Part shown: positions 33,966 to 45,092 of the stretch, one piece after another
Layout: every line of letters begins with the position of its first letter
Position numbering within the stretch: the stretch's first letter is position 1
Origin: Trissonchulus latispiculum
Lineage: Eukaryota > Nematoda > Enoplea > Enoplida > Ironidae
DNA: 64,000 bases
Assembly: GCA_030248195.1 (NCBI GenBank)
Contig: JASAND010012768.1
Coordinates: forward strand, 46,939-110,938
Direction of reading: 5' to 3'
The notes under the pieces: model-generated
What the model was told of the DNA's origin: nothing
The model's database searches: none
Seen by the model: only the letters and a program-made list of their open reading frames with translations
Translations under genes and position numbers: made by a program

Positions 33966-35014
33966 ATTCCTAATTTTCCAGTTAATTGGTTTTAATTGGC
34001 TAAACTGTGTTCATATTTTAGGCGATGCCACAGCCTACGGTGACAGCTGGCAGGGCCACAACTGCGGCTTCACCGACCTGCCAGCGAAAGCGAAAACCTA
34101 CTTCGCTGCCATCATCAGTGGGACGGTGGTCGAAATTGCGGTCGATGCGCCCGAATCCGGTATTCGACCGGGAAAACAATCGATGTTCAGATCACGGATC
34201 AGTGTCCGGAATGTCGGCACGGAGATCTGGATCTGTCCAGTCACGGATTTCGGGAACTGACCGGATCCCATCCGGCTCGTCTCCCGATTTCCTGGGACTG
34301 GATCGGATGTCAGGAATCCGGTTTTGTTTCCGGAAATCTGAAACTCTACCTAAAGGACGGCTCAAATCCGTGGTGGTTTGCCATCCAGCCCCGGAATTTT
34401 GTTCAACCAATTTCCGAAATTCGGATGGAGACGGGCGGGGAAACTATCAACCTTCAGGGACCCGGATCAAATTCCATCAGTAGCTACTTTTTTGTTGGAC
34501 AAAAATCTAATGGTCTTTCGGGGTCGCTTAAGATTGTGCTAACCTCAGCTAACGGTCAATCTAAGACTGTTTTTGCGCCAAAGCTTTGGACGGCTGGGAA
34601 AACCATTCAGACTAATGTGCAGTTTTAGGAAAAAACACAAAAAACTAAGACTTAATGATTTCTGATAATTGATTTTGAGAGAATTAAATGGTTCCTTGTT
34701 TGCACTGTTTACCATAATTGATTTAGTCATCTCATCAATAAAATGAGTGTATGCTTATAATTAGTAAATTAAAATTTAAAATAAATTAACATAATTATGT
34801 TTGAATTCTACTAATTTGTTTTGACGAAATTCGTCACAGTGGAGCTGGAGTTTACAAAATCTAAATTTGAATGCAGGAGAGTGATTAAATTAAACCAAGA
34901 GATTAAACTAATGTATTACATGTTTATGTTATAGTTTATTATAGCTTATCCTGTGCTTTATATTCCAGTTGTTGTTTTCAAAATATTCTGTGCTCTTGTA
35001 AATCAGACATATAA

Positions 35015-35095
35015 AATCTGCCAAGAATCGAACGACGGCCCTTCAATTAATGCACACTTAATGCTAGCCACTACACCACAGAGACGTAAGGGAAG
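35015..35095 (-). repeat. tRNA-like sequence
   Basis: On the minus strand, CTCTGTGGTGTAGTGGCTAGC (A-box region) and CGTTCGATTCTTGGC (B-box region) are spaced as in a tRNA, but the acceptor stem does not close well. Probably a SINE head or tRNA pseudogene. Confidence 0.4.
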
Positions 35096-35294
35096 AGCAC
35101 ATAACGTCCATATAATTGGTGTTCTGTCGTAGCAAGTTATCAGAATTGCTCATTAATTTAACACCCTACGCAAACACAGACAAGCGGTTTAAGAACAGGT
35201 TGCAAATGTTGGTGTAATCGGTGAGAAAAAACTTGCAAAAAAGCAACCCATTGCATTTAGCGAATGCAGCCCGATTTAACAAGTTCCAGTTTCG

Positions 35295-38230
35295 ATGATG
35301 TCATTTTGTTGTCTAATTCTCTTCTGCTGTGTTTGCCTGTGGCTGCCAAGCGCCAGCCAAGTTCTACGTACAGTGATTTTGGTGAATGTTGAAACACAGC
35401 TTGGTGATCACGTATTTCTGCGCGGAGGATTTCACCATGAGGATTTGCTGGGTAATTGGAGGTGATGGCTAGATATTGTAAAAGTTTTGCGCTACCCGGA
35501 AATAAACTTTGATGCTGGTTGCGTCGCGAAAGTCCACCTCCCCTGACTCTTTCTTGATTGAAGTTTTGCTATGCGAATGAATGACAGTGTTCTGCTTCTA
35601 CCAGGGCTGGTGGACCAAGAGAAAACCGAGAACAAGCCCAAGACGGGAGGCGTCAGGGCGCCTTTGTACCCACGAAACCAGGACCTAGAGAAGGCAATAT
35701 GGTTCGGCTTTTCATTCAGGATTGAAAGTAAAGAATTGGCTCAGCCGGGGTTCCAACTACGGTCCTTCAGCTTCAAAGTCAGATAGGCAAACCCACTTTC
35801 CCACAGGGCCATCAGCTACACTATCGTATCAGGCTTATGAATCTTTCCTATGCCTGCATCCCTTACAACAGTACTTGTGGCATGATAAACTCAAATTTAT
35901 CCGCTCCGGTGGCAAGAAAAGGCCAATCATTAATAGCGCAACGCCACAAAGAACGTATATATACCTAGTCTCTGAATTAACAATGAATTCAGCGCAGGTT
36001 CACAAAACAAATTTGATGTATTTGTATGCAGTGGAAACAGTGCTCAACAAAGACGTGGTGATTTCTAGGTTTATAAAATTTAAAAATAAACTAAACTGTG
36101 GACAAGCCTGAGGTCCAACTTGGTCCTCCACGTCCTAATCCAACTGAGAGATTCCCTGAACCGAACCCGACTGTTTAATATTTATATCGTTTAAAAAGAT
36201 CTCGTTCTACGCAACATAATGATTATAAATTATTGCTGTACGACTTTCCTAGCTCAAGCTTCACGAAAACATCTGTTTTTGAAAAATGACAGCATGCTAC
36301 ATGCAGAGAAGCCTCATCCCAAATTTCGGCCTTAATGTTTCAAGCATATAGAAGGCTTAATATAATGTGAAACTCTGAGTGTCTTGTCTTACTCTTCCTA
36401 TTATAAACTCTTGGTTTCACTTATGTGGGAAGGTAACAGGAAACCGTGTAGGGCATCTGCCTTGACGAGCTGGCTCCTCCTTATCGGTTGTTGGAATTAT
36501 TACAATCATTTCCGAGATTCTTAATTCAAAGTATTTAAAGGGTTGATGTTAACTTCATGAACGTTCAAACTAAAATTGTACTGTTGTGTGCGGTCCAAGG
36601 CCGGACCTAGCGAATAAACTTTTCGGTTCAGTTGAAATAATTCCACACAGTTATCATTCGAGGTGACACTCCTGGCTCATGGGAATTGTGAATCACGATT
36701 CCTAATTACATACTAAATCCATAAATCACAGTTTTTTCCGGATGTTATCCTATCATTATTGTGTTGTCCACTTTTCCAAAGGGAGGGCAAAACCTTGTTA
36801 TTGGTCTGTGCTTATTATTATTATTCGTCTCCCCCCCCCCCCTTGATCTTGAGATTGGGAAGGGGTACAGGGCTGGTTGATACCTTATTTTGAAGCCCTT
36901 GACTAGGACATCTCCCGGAAGCGAGATGGTTCCAAAATTTCGGGTTTTGAAAATTTCGGATGGTAAGGGGGGACCAAGGCGAAATTTCAAAACTCAAAAC
37001 GAAAATTTGGTCAAAAATTTTTGTCTCAGATTGGGCTCCAAAGTGGGTCATAGGGTAACTCGCCTACGCTGATTCCGAAACTGAAATTGAAATTTCCGGC
37101 AAATTTACGGATTTCGAGATATTCGATCCGGAAAATTCCGGATATCCAAAAATTTTCCCAAACGTGGTTAATATGGCACTCAAAGTAGTCGTCGATCTGA
37201 GCAATTTTTGTCATTACTGCATTTTCCGGAAATGTTTCTATCGAAAGTTATGGCCGCAGATTGGAATATCCGGAATTTGCGGAAAAACCGGATTTTCAAA
37301 AATTCGTTGAAACATGGGCAATACGGTGCTTAATTGAAAGCTCTCTGAGTCCTGGGACAGATTTCCAGAACAGAAATAACTTTAAAAGTATCTAGCAAAA
37401 TCCATACCCCAAAGGAATGTGTTGTGGGCAACACATTCTTGCTGTAGCGCTAGTTGCTACAATTTTTCTAGGTTGCACCAGAGAGGTCTACAGCAGTGCC
37501 TGCGCCATTCCAATACTGAACACAATCCTACAGCGTGGAGACATCCGGTACAAGGAATGGGTGATTGGGGATGACTATATGGACTGGTATGGACCCGAAC
37601 CCTTCCAAGGTTTGGCTTAAATTGATTTAAAACAAAAAAACTAAAAATTATTGCAATATCTTTGGGTGTTCCAGTTTGTGCATTCTTTGGTAACTGCTTT
37701 CTTCAAACGTAACGCAGGGTTGTTCTGTAATTGTGATAAAACCGAGGCATCTACCTGCATCATACATAGTAGGATCAAGACGATAATTAACACCAACATA
37801 CCTGTAATATTTAATTAATTAATTAATTAATTTATTTATTTATTTATTTACTTCAGGTAAATCAATGGGCCAGCCAGCCCCGGGCACACCGATGACCCTG
37901 CTAAATGCCAGCTGGTGGATTGCCGAATTTGAAATGCTCTGCACCAGTGCCAAGTATAACTCAAAAGACGACCTGTGGGGGTTCGATCTATCGATTTTGA
38001 TCCTGAAGCCGAACAGGTCTATTGTCGAAGAGGCCCCGTTTAATCAGCGCGGTTGCATCTACAGACCCCTATCTCGATTGCTCCAATCAGAGGTTATGAC
38101 TGGATGGGCCTGGGGGCCCAATCACTACGCACTCTGTGGTCATGTCACCCGACTCTACTGGGGTGGACAGGGAAAGTGTAGTTATGATAGTGTCAGCACG
38201 TTCCCTGTACAGGACTATATTTTTGTTTGA
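35295..38230 (+). CDS. Secreted protein resembling the accessory domain of invertebrate alpha-amylases
   Basis: Three exons: 35295..35451, 37472..37609 and 37857..38230. The donors are CTGG|GTAATT and CAAG|GTTTGG and the acceptors TTTTTCTAG and TTACTTCAG. Both junctions are in phase, giving about 222 aa. A signal peptide comes first (FCCLILFCCVCLWLPSASQ). Landmarks are TVILVNVETQ, VFLRGGF, SSACAIPI, GDDYMDWYGPE, SWWIAEFEM and NHYALCGHVTRLYWG. From memory these match an accessory domain found beside GH13 alpha-amylases in some invertebrates and also as stand-alone secreted proteins. Carbohydrate binding is inferred; there is no catalytic domain. Several Cys suggest disulfides. Intron 1 contains an S1 SINE and intron 2 a (TTAA)/(ATTT) microsatellite. 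A search would settle the family. Confidence 0.6.
35590..35875 (-). repeat. SINE family S1, copy 2
   Basis: A copy inserted in intron 1 of the gene starting at 35295. It has the same TTTCAATCCTGAATGAAAAG body (minus strand) and a degenerate tRNA-like head at about 35745-35812. It also shares, with the 38345 copy, the extra region ACCAGGGCTGGTGGACCAAG. Confidence 0.6.
36130..37410. other. Intron sequence with TTCCGGA-rich degenerate repeats
   Basis: This part of intron 1 of the gene at 35295 has, from about 36890 to 37320, many loosely spaced TTTCCGGAAA / ATTCCGGATA motifs resembling a decayed transposon. No exon is supported. Confidence 0.35.
37810..37853. repeat. Tetranucleotide microsatellite
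   Basis: (TTAA)n followed by (TTTA)n immediately before the exon 3 acceptor of the gene starting at 35295. The T-rich tract probably also serves as the polypyrimidine tract. Confidence 0.8.
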
Positions 38231-38344
38231 AGTAAATATGTTACCACCGCGTAAAGTGTTCATACAAGGGACAATTCTTTCAAACTTCGTCCTCTGAAAT
38301 GTCACTACAGTTTGGGAACAAATTCAAACTTAAGCTTGGTTCGA

Positions 38345-38640
38345 TTTGTAGCGCTTCTACCAGGGCTGGCGGACCAAGAGGAAGCCGAGGACAAGGCCAA
38401 AACGGGGGCGTTAGGCATCCTTGTACCCACGAAGCCAGTACCTAGGAGGGAGAAGGAAAGAAGGAGATTCTGCTTTTCATGCAGAGTTGAAAGTAAAGAA
38501 TTTGCCCAGCTGGGGTTTGACCCGCGACCCTTCTGATTCCGAGACAGACGTGCTATCTACTACACCACAGAGCCATCAGCTGAACTCCCATATCAGGTTT
38601 ATCAATCTTGCCTATGCCTGCTTCACTTACAGATTGTGCC
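38345..38640 (-). repeat. SINE family S1, copy 3
   Basis: The tRNA-like head (minus strand, about 38575..38510) has GTGGTGTAGTAGATAGCACG and a B-box-like GCGGGTCAAACCCC, followed by the family body. An S2 SINE begins right beside it. Confidence 0.6.
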
Positions 38641-38770
38641 TCTATCGGTAGAGCGTTGGCCTAGATCGTCAAAGGTTCTGGGTTCGATCCCCATCTGAGG
38701 CCCGAATACTTCGGTTCGGAGATGCTGTAGTGATGCCTCTTAGTTTCGTTCGTTCTTTCATTCAGCTATG
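38633..38770 (+). repeat. tRNA-derived SINE, family S2, copy 1
   Basis: The head reads GCCTCTATCGGTAGAGCGTTGG with B box GGGTTCGATCCCC, closed by CTGAGGC. The body is GAAT-x-CTTCGGTTCGGAGATG, then GTTTCGTTCGTTCTTTCATT. The D-arm is shortened relative to a true tRNA. Confidence 0.6.
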
Positions 38771-38829
38771 TTGAACTCTCGAAGCGTTCCAACAAACGAG
38801 TCCAGTTTAACTCAAACCTTTTTAAGCGT

Positions 38830-39988
38830 GAACCAGTCAAGTTTAATTTAAAATAATTTTCATGAAAGAATTCTTCGACAAAGAGAAACCAAAGCTTAAG
38901 TGGAACCGGACGAGGTAATATTGCTAATAAAACTCTATTCTGTTAAAGAAAATTAATTAAAGGATGATTTATGTTCTACTCTACTAAGCTCTCGTGAAAA
39001 AAGTCCTGAGATTTCCCAAATTTCAAATCTCTTATTTAAATAAAAATAATCCCTGCCGTAAAATTACCACTGATTAGAATTATGTAATTAATTATTTGGG
39101 GTCAGTGAAAGTTAAGCTCATTAGCTTCTAATTCTGTGGTAACCATCAGAGCTCAAACACGACTTGTATCCTTAGCTTCAATAGAATATTTTTTAAAATC
39201 TTTTCGTTGATACAGAATTTCTGTTGAGTTTATGGGTTGGTTCAAATGTGCTCACACTTTGGATCTCAGACTGCTACTAGAAATCTTAATGATTTTAAAT
39301 TTTAGAACTATAAAAATATTTAAAAATTCAAAAATATTCCATGCATTCATTTCCGCTACCAAACGAAAAGCACAGCCTACGGGGAGGGGGTATCCAAAAA
39401 TGTTAGGCAATTTTCTACCCAAACTTCATAGCATTTTTTATTGCTGCTAGAGCAAGCTGTATCAGCGGTAGAATTCACAGTGTTTCTCGCAGTTCTCAAC
39501 TCTTGCATATTTTTGGATGAGTAAGTGTAGCGTGGGAACTTCATTCGTATAGAGGAACATTAGGGATTCCTCGAAGTTTAGCCCTTGAGCTCTTCTCTTT
39601 TATGCGACTCAACGAAATTGGCAAATTTCTCCAAAATAGAAATGTCATGAAATGTCCAATTTTTTTCAGATCAACCGATAAATCTTTCCTACTAGTATAC
39701 AAACTTTATTCTGAAAGCTAAAGTTCATCTGTTATCAAAATTGCCTTTTGTGAGTTACGTTTACTTCAGAGCTTCAGTAATAACGTTAATGGAGAATCTC
39801 AGCGAATGTCTGTTAAATGCTGACTTCTGGCGTAGAAATACAATATCGCATATATTCCTTAGACCGAAATAATAACACTATTAACATTAAATAACATTAT
39901 TAGTAATTAATTAATAATATTAAATGCAGAAACTGAAATTAAAAGCTCTTTAAGATTTTTAACCAACCTTATCTTACGATGTCTTCGT
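38830..39988. other. No gene seen
   Basis: AT-rich stretch downstream of the SINE pair. Open frames are short and of AT-rich composition. Confidence 0.35.
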
Positions 39989-40150
39989 TTATACTTTGAG
40001 TGCACCCGCAGCTGACAGCATGTAATCCAAATATTTCAAATTTTCCATTAAAAATTCACACTTTTGTGGCTTGACCTTAATCCCAGCTTTGGCTAGCTTC
40101 TCGAGAACTAGAGTTTCTGGCAATGCTTTTCGTAAGTCCTTCCAAAAACT
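39989..40150 (-). pseudogene. Ty3/gypsy reverse-transcriptase fragment
   Basis: The minus strand encodes LVLEKLAKAGIKVKPQKCEF followed by a LKYLDYMLSAAGAL segment. This is the region just after the catalytic site in gypsy-type RTs, where the usual wording is 'KCEF...FLGHVVSAEGI'. Upstream, the frame loses similarity at once, so it is a short truncated relic. It may come from the same lineage as the gag-integrase relic at 20160. Confidence 0.6.
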
Positions 40151-40561
40151 AGAATATACAATCTTTATATTCCAGTCCACCATAAATATTAAAGAATATA
40201 ATAGAAAGTAAATAAATGGATAGAAATAAAATAAAGAAATAAATAGAAAGTAATAATTTAATATTATTAATAATATTAAATAATAGGGTTGTGCGGTTTG
40301 GCACAAGCTAAATGGATTATCGATTGCCGATATTCGGATATAGCTCAACTGACAGCTAAACCAGGGAATGGCAAAGACTAACAGTAAACTGAGTAGCATT
40401 CTTTGCTGATTGCAACTTTCAAAAGAATTAGTATTGTCTTGGAACAATTTTTGAGCATTTCCTACAGAAGTTCTAACAGGTCTGCTAAGGACTATGGCTC
40501 CTTTCTGGACCAACTTATTATTATTCAGTTAGTTTTTCATTCATTCATTCATGATAGTTTT

Positions 40562-40620
40562 TAAGGCCAGTTCACAATAACAATAATAAGCACAAGCACA
40601 ATCACAAGACGAAGTCGTTC
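40562..40620. mobile_element. Lone left end of a Harbinger-like MITE
   Basis: AAGGCCAGTTCACAATAACA resembles the AGGCCGGTTCACAGGCT end of the element at 11440. No matching right end was found. Confidence 0.3.
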
Positions 40621-41099
40621 ATACTGCGCAAGAGCGCAGCCAATTGAATTTGGCATTGCCACGTCTTCTGCTCATAGTGTAAAAAAAGTATAGGTCCCCG
40701 AATTTCGCCTAGTACTTGGTGGCGTGCAACTTTCTCTTAGTCTTCAATTTAGTGTACCTACCGGTGTGCATAGCAAGTTGTCCTAGCTATTGAAATTAAT
40801 GAGCAGTCATTGAGATTAATATTTAATTAAGTCAGATTTTTGTGTTTGCGTAAGGCATTCCAGTTCATTGTCAAAACCGTTGGAGCTAACATTTCTTCAA
40901 TTGCGGACCGAATGACAAATTATGACAATAAAAGGGAAATCAAATTGAATTAATTCCAAATTCATTTCTGTCCCTGAAGAGCAGTTTCTCAAAACAAAGT
41001 AGAGTAGAGTTAAAATTAAGTTTCAGGTGTTTTGCCATTCCTGAAACGTACATGCTAAATTTATGCCATTAATTTATTTATTTAAAAGATTTGATGTTC

Positions 41100-41330
41100 A
41101 CCTCAGGCTCGAATTATTCGTATCGGAGGGGCTGTAGTGACACATATTAGTTTCGTTCGTTCTTTCATTATGCCAAGCATAGTGTTAAACGTAGACTGCT
41201 AAGTCCTCTAAAAGTCACTAAAGTTTGGGTTCGATCTTACTGCTAATCTTGAGTGGCTCAATCGGTAAAGCGTCGGTATAGTTGATCGAAACCGTTGCAT
41301 CGATTCTCACCTAGGAAAACGAATTTTTTA
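41100..41330 (+). repeat. S2 SINE fragments
   Basis: A body fragment (GTTTCGTTCGTTCTTTCATT near 41147-41166) precedes a degenerate tRNA-like head (GAGTGGCTCAATCGGTAAAGCG, 41244-41266) with a decayed B box. Confidence 0.5.
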
Positions 41331-41904
41331 GTATTATTTTTGTATAGTAGTTTTTTGTATTCTAGTTTTGTATAGTAGTAGTAATATAGTAGTGTTTTTG
41401 TATATCTCTGTTTCGCTTCTTCTGTTACTACCTCAAAGATCTATTTTAAAGGCGAGCCAAGCTCAGAGTTGGCACACAGTCACAACTGCATCTAATTAAT
41501 AGTCAATTAGTGACTCTTTGTTTTGGCGAAATTTTTTGTTTTCTTTGAAGTCATTTTCCACAAACCGGCCTCAGGAGAGAGGTGGGCTTAAGTCAGACTA
41601 TTACCAAAAAATGAAGCTTCTAATTAAGAGCCCCCAGTAAATTGACATATATCTATCTATCCCTGGCTTAGGTTGCCAGTTCTTTTCCTAATTCAATTAC
41701 TGAAAAAATATTCACGTGATTTTAGTTTTGTCTTGTTTTCTAATTTTTTTCGAAATGTGCATTCTATTCTATTGTGTACGCAAGTCGGAATATTGTGGAG
41801 CTGAAACTGAAACGGAAGCAAGCCTCTATTTTGAGCTCAAATTAAATTTGAAAGTTTTACAGTGCAGATTGGGAATAAAATTAAAACTTGGGCTTGGTTC
41901 TATT

Positions 41905-41985
41905 GTGTCTCTGTGGCTCAATCGGTAGAGCGTCGGTTTAGGCAACTGAAGGTTGTAGGATCTTTTCCCACCTTAGACCAAAATT
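41905..41985 (+). repeat. tRNA-like SINE head (S2 type)
   Basis: TGTGGCTCAATCGGTAGAGCG is a good A-box region. The B-box region (GTAGGATCTTTTCCC) is mutated and the acceptor stem does not pair fully. Confidence 0.5.
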
Positions 41986-43159
41986 TCCCGAGTCTCCGGA
42001 GCTATAAGTGACTTCTTTCTTTTTTATTTCCCCAATTGTCATGCATATTCCATCAAAGGATTTTTAATTTAGCTGGCACCTACGCCCACATTGTAGCACA
42101 GATCTCTCGAAAATCCCTGATTGTTTACGCTGTCAGGTTGAAGTGTGCCATTTTAATTGAATGGAAATTTTAGAGTTTGTTAAAAGGGGACCTAATTTAG
42201 TCTGAGTAAGCAGGAGGCAATTTTGCTGCTTTGCTTTCTGACATTTTGGTTTCGCCCAAGTATCCATAAAACCGGTCCAAAGTGTTTGTTTCAATTGGAA
42301 AAATTTTTTAGGAAAACAACAGCACATTGAAAGGTTGAAATCAGGATTGAAAGAAGTAAAGAAAAGTGTCCAGAGCTGGAAACGAACCGCTCAAAACCTT
42401 TATATTGAAATCTCCGGAGGGCTTTTTAGGAGTGGAAACGTACTGAGCTGACATTTTGCAAAAATATCCGTTTTCGGCAAATTAATTGCTGCAAGTTGAA
42501 GCAATGCTTGCTCTCTGTAGAATGCTCTCCTCACCTTTTACTCTATACTTACGCAGTGAACGCAGGGCAAGGCAGAGTTAGCTGTATAATGTTTGTAGGC
42601 TGTATGCAGTGTGAAATTAGCACCGGCAAGGAAGATATAAATTATGCTGGCGATGTTAAAGTGAATTCAACAATTTACATTTCATCGAACACCCAATGTT
42701 TCTTTGTTCTCTTGACTAAATTCGTAAGTCTGTTAGCTAACTCTCATTATTCGAGTTATTGGGGCGAGGAAGTTGCTGAGTTGCGATTGATATTCGATCG
42801 GGGTAGGTTGTAATGTGAATCCGGGGCAGTTGACTTGGGTGAACTAAATATTGCTGTTTGCAACGAGTTGGGTAAAAGATTTTGGTCAACTTTAAATCTG
42901 TCTACTTGTATTTTGGACTAATTTACCAGTTGTTTTGAGTGCTCCGAAATTATCCAATACACCGTTGTAAGTTTTATAATTGTCTCAGTTGGTCAGGCTT
43001 TCATAATTCACCGATACCGCACACCACCGGTATTCACTTGTAATCTAGGATCTCAACCTAATAGTCAAAGGAAGACAACAATATTTTACTAATCCCGTAG
43101 ACTTAAACTTCACAGCAGCAGGTCCGAAAGCTTGAAATCAGCGTAATAATCTAGTCTCG
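41986..43159. other. No gene seen; one SINE fragment
   Basis: Apart from an S1 fragment on the minus strand at about 42320-42400, nothing is supported. A plus-strand frame at 42496-42813 contains a good ATG but no family signal and no splice context. Confidence 0.35.
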
Positions 43160-43290
43160 CTGTCCGGGGGTGTGGCCCTAGCGGTAGAGCGTTCTTCTTC
43201 GAAACCAATGCTCGGCGGTTCGATCCCGACCCTGGACACTTTTCTTCACATCTTTCAATCCTGATTCCAACCTTTCACCTTAAGAATTGT
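43160..43290 (+). repeat. tRNA-derived SINE, family S1, plus-strand copy
   Basis: TGTGGCCCTAGCGGTAGAGCG (A box) and CGGTTCGATCCCGAC (B box) are followed by the family body TTTCAATCCTGATTCCAAC. GTCCGGG and CCTGGAC can pair as an acceptor, but the A-box spacing is two bases off a canonical tRNA, so this is not a tRNA gene. Confidence 0.6.
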
Positions 43291-44060
43291 TCAGGTGTCC
43301 GTAAACCTGCATTTACGCAATCAATTGAGCTCAAATTGTGTCTGGCGTCAGCTGAAAATTCATTAGGGATCCTTATGACACATGCTGAATTCGTGCATTT
43401 GTTTGCTCAAGTCTCAGTCTCTGAGTGTTTAACACAAGTTTACGGTCTACCGCTCTGCCTAGCACCACTGTAAACGTTTATTAGCATTTTATTGGCTGTT
43501 ATTCAAGTAATAATTCCTTGTAATTTTGGATCCTTCATTATCATTGTAGCTTTGCTTTTCGGGTCGCCCGCCATTAATTCGTCTATGTATCAACAGTAGG
43601 CGGCACCCATCTCACACAAAATATCCGCTTGAATGAATATACATATCAAATACAGCAAAATAAATGCTGTTCAATTTAGAATCACTTGGGTAAATCAGTA
43701 ATTATGTTATCATGAACACAAAGTATTGTTCGAGCAAACGCGGGGTAGATGATGATTACAACACTTGATTTGTTTTTTGAAGCATGGAAAGTTTGCATTA
43801 AATTTTCCTATCCTTCTGTAGATTGGTGCTCTAGCATTACGTTTGCTTACTAAAGCTGTTTTTCTTCTGTGGTGAGTTTGAACTGTATCGAATCACTAGC
43901 CCGCGCACCAAGCAACATAATTTACCCGTAGGTGGTGCTGTCAAGAAGCAGAGATCACGGACAAAAAACGTGAACCCAAGAAAATACTCAGTCAGTTGAA
44001 GGCAGTTGAAATTGTTCATCCATTGACAGTGGTAATAGCAAAAGCGCAGAACAAGTGTAA

Positions 44061-44216
44061 GTTGTAGCACTGCCAGCAGTGCTCTCAGAGATTTGTATGC
44101 ACACTAGCAGGCGAAGCTCCGAGTGAAGGGCACGAGTGCGCGAAGCGAACGAGTACCCTTCACGAAGGCTTCGCCTGCAAGTGAGCTTCTGTGAGCACAG
44201 CAAGCAGTGCTACAAC
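44061..44216. mobile_element. Small foldback element
   Basis: A 156-bp element. GTTGTAGCACTGC and GCAGTGCTACAAC form the ends, and an inner hairpin pairs GCAGGCGAAGC with GCTTCGCCTGC and GTGAAGGG with CCCTTCAC. No clear target duplication was found. Confidence 0.5.
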
Positions 44217-45092
44217 TGGCTTGTAATATGGGTCAACAAATAGAAGACATTTAGTCTTCTATATGTCATGTCTTTAAAGACTGACATTTGGCTTCAAATT
44301 TCAGTCGTTTATATACTATTCAACCTAATTTGCATATTTCTTTCGGCAGAAAGTATATAAGGGGGAGAAATTCTTTATCATTGCAGTCAGTTCTGCTGGC
44401 TGTCAGCAGCTTCGCTGCATACTCCGACAGGAGAGCAGTGAAGGTATACCGTGCAGTACAATTGTACTGCACGCTACACCGAACAGTACACTTGTACTGC
44501 ACGGTGTAGAGTGCAATTCAATTGTACACAGGCGGTTGTAGCATGGTTCGATTCACTGAGCCATGTTACAACTGAGGGTATGCTACTAGGCATGCTTTTA
44601 TACTTGGTTACAAGAGTAAGTAAAATCACATTATTGGTTGATCACACGAGTGATCAAACAACCTTCACAATTGATTTCTCCTAAATCGTAAGGAAACGTT
44701 TAGTGTGCATCTTAAATCATAAGGGAAAGTTTCGTGGGGTGAAAAGCCCAAATCTATGACTTATATCTCAACTTTTGGAATGTTTATTAGCTTTAACATT
44801 CTGACGTTATCTCTATTAGTGCTGCCCTTATCCATCACCGATTAAGTCGACGGTTGCGCATTTGATAGCGCAAGCAAGCATACACGAATGGTAGGTAGGA
44901 ATTATGGCAGGGTCAATTTATGCAGGTACATGATATGTACTGGTTGACTCCCACTAATAAACATCTACTAGCGTTTGTAGAAGTATATTCAGATATACCT
45001 TGGCCTTGTGAAACTTACAGAACTGACAGTTGCAGAAGTTTAAGCTAATTTGCATATCTGATCTGCAGTTTTCCAGTTCGAATAGACTGCTA

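Larger units (their letters stand above)
23337..34628 (+). pseudogene. Bacterial-type expansin (EXLX-like), split by a Polinton and frameshifted
   Basis: Expansins loosen plant cell walls without hydrolysis. Exon 1 is 23337..23394 and encodes a signal peptide (MLRIGLTALLCVHLAEAYS) with donor TCAG|GTTAGT. Exon 2 is 34022..34628 after acceptor TATTTTAG. The phases fit (1+2 nt, Gly). Exon 2 shows a double-psi beta-barrel: GDATAYGD, NCGFTDLP, NCGRCARIRY, DQCPECRHGDLDLS. A CBM63-like domain follows: GNLKLYLKDGSNPWWFAIQ, with the paired Trp of the cellulose-binding face. The frame shifts by one base between about 34108 and 34120, which fits a single missing nucleotide; the length is otherwise about 221 aa, normal for the family. 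An AATAAA lies at 34737. The intron holds the Polinton. It is either a pseudogene or a sequence error. Bacterial origin is inferred from architecture. Confidence 0.8.

Noticed and set aside
42496..42813. 105-aa plus-strand frame with an ATG
   Set aside because: No signal peptide, domain or splice support, although composition is less AT-biased than its surroundings. Left as unsupported.
43162..43237. Possible functional tRNA
   Set aside because: A and B boxes are present, but the A box is misplaced relative to the acceptor stem and the anticodon stem does not pair. The downstream body marks it as a SINE.
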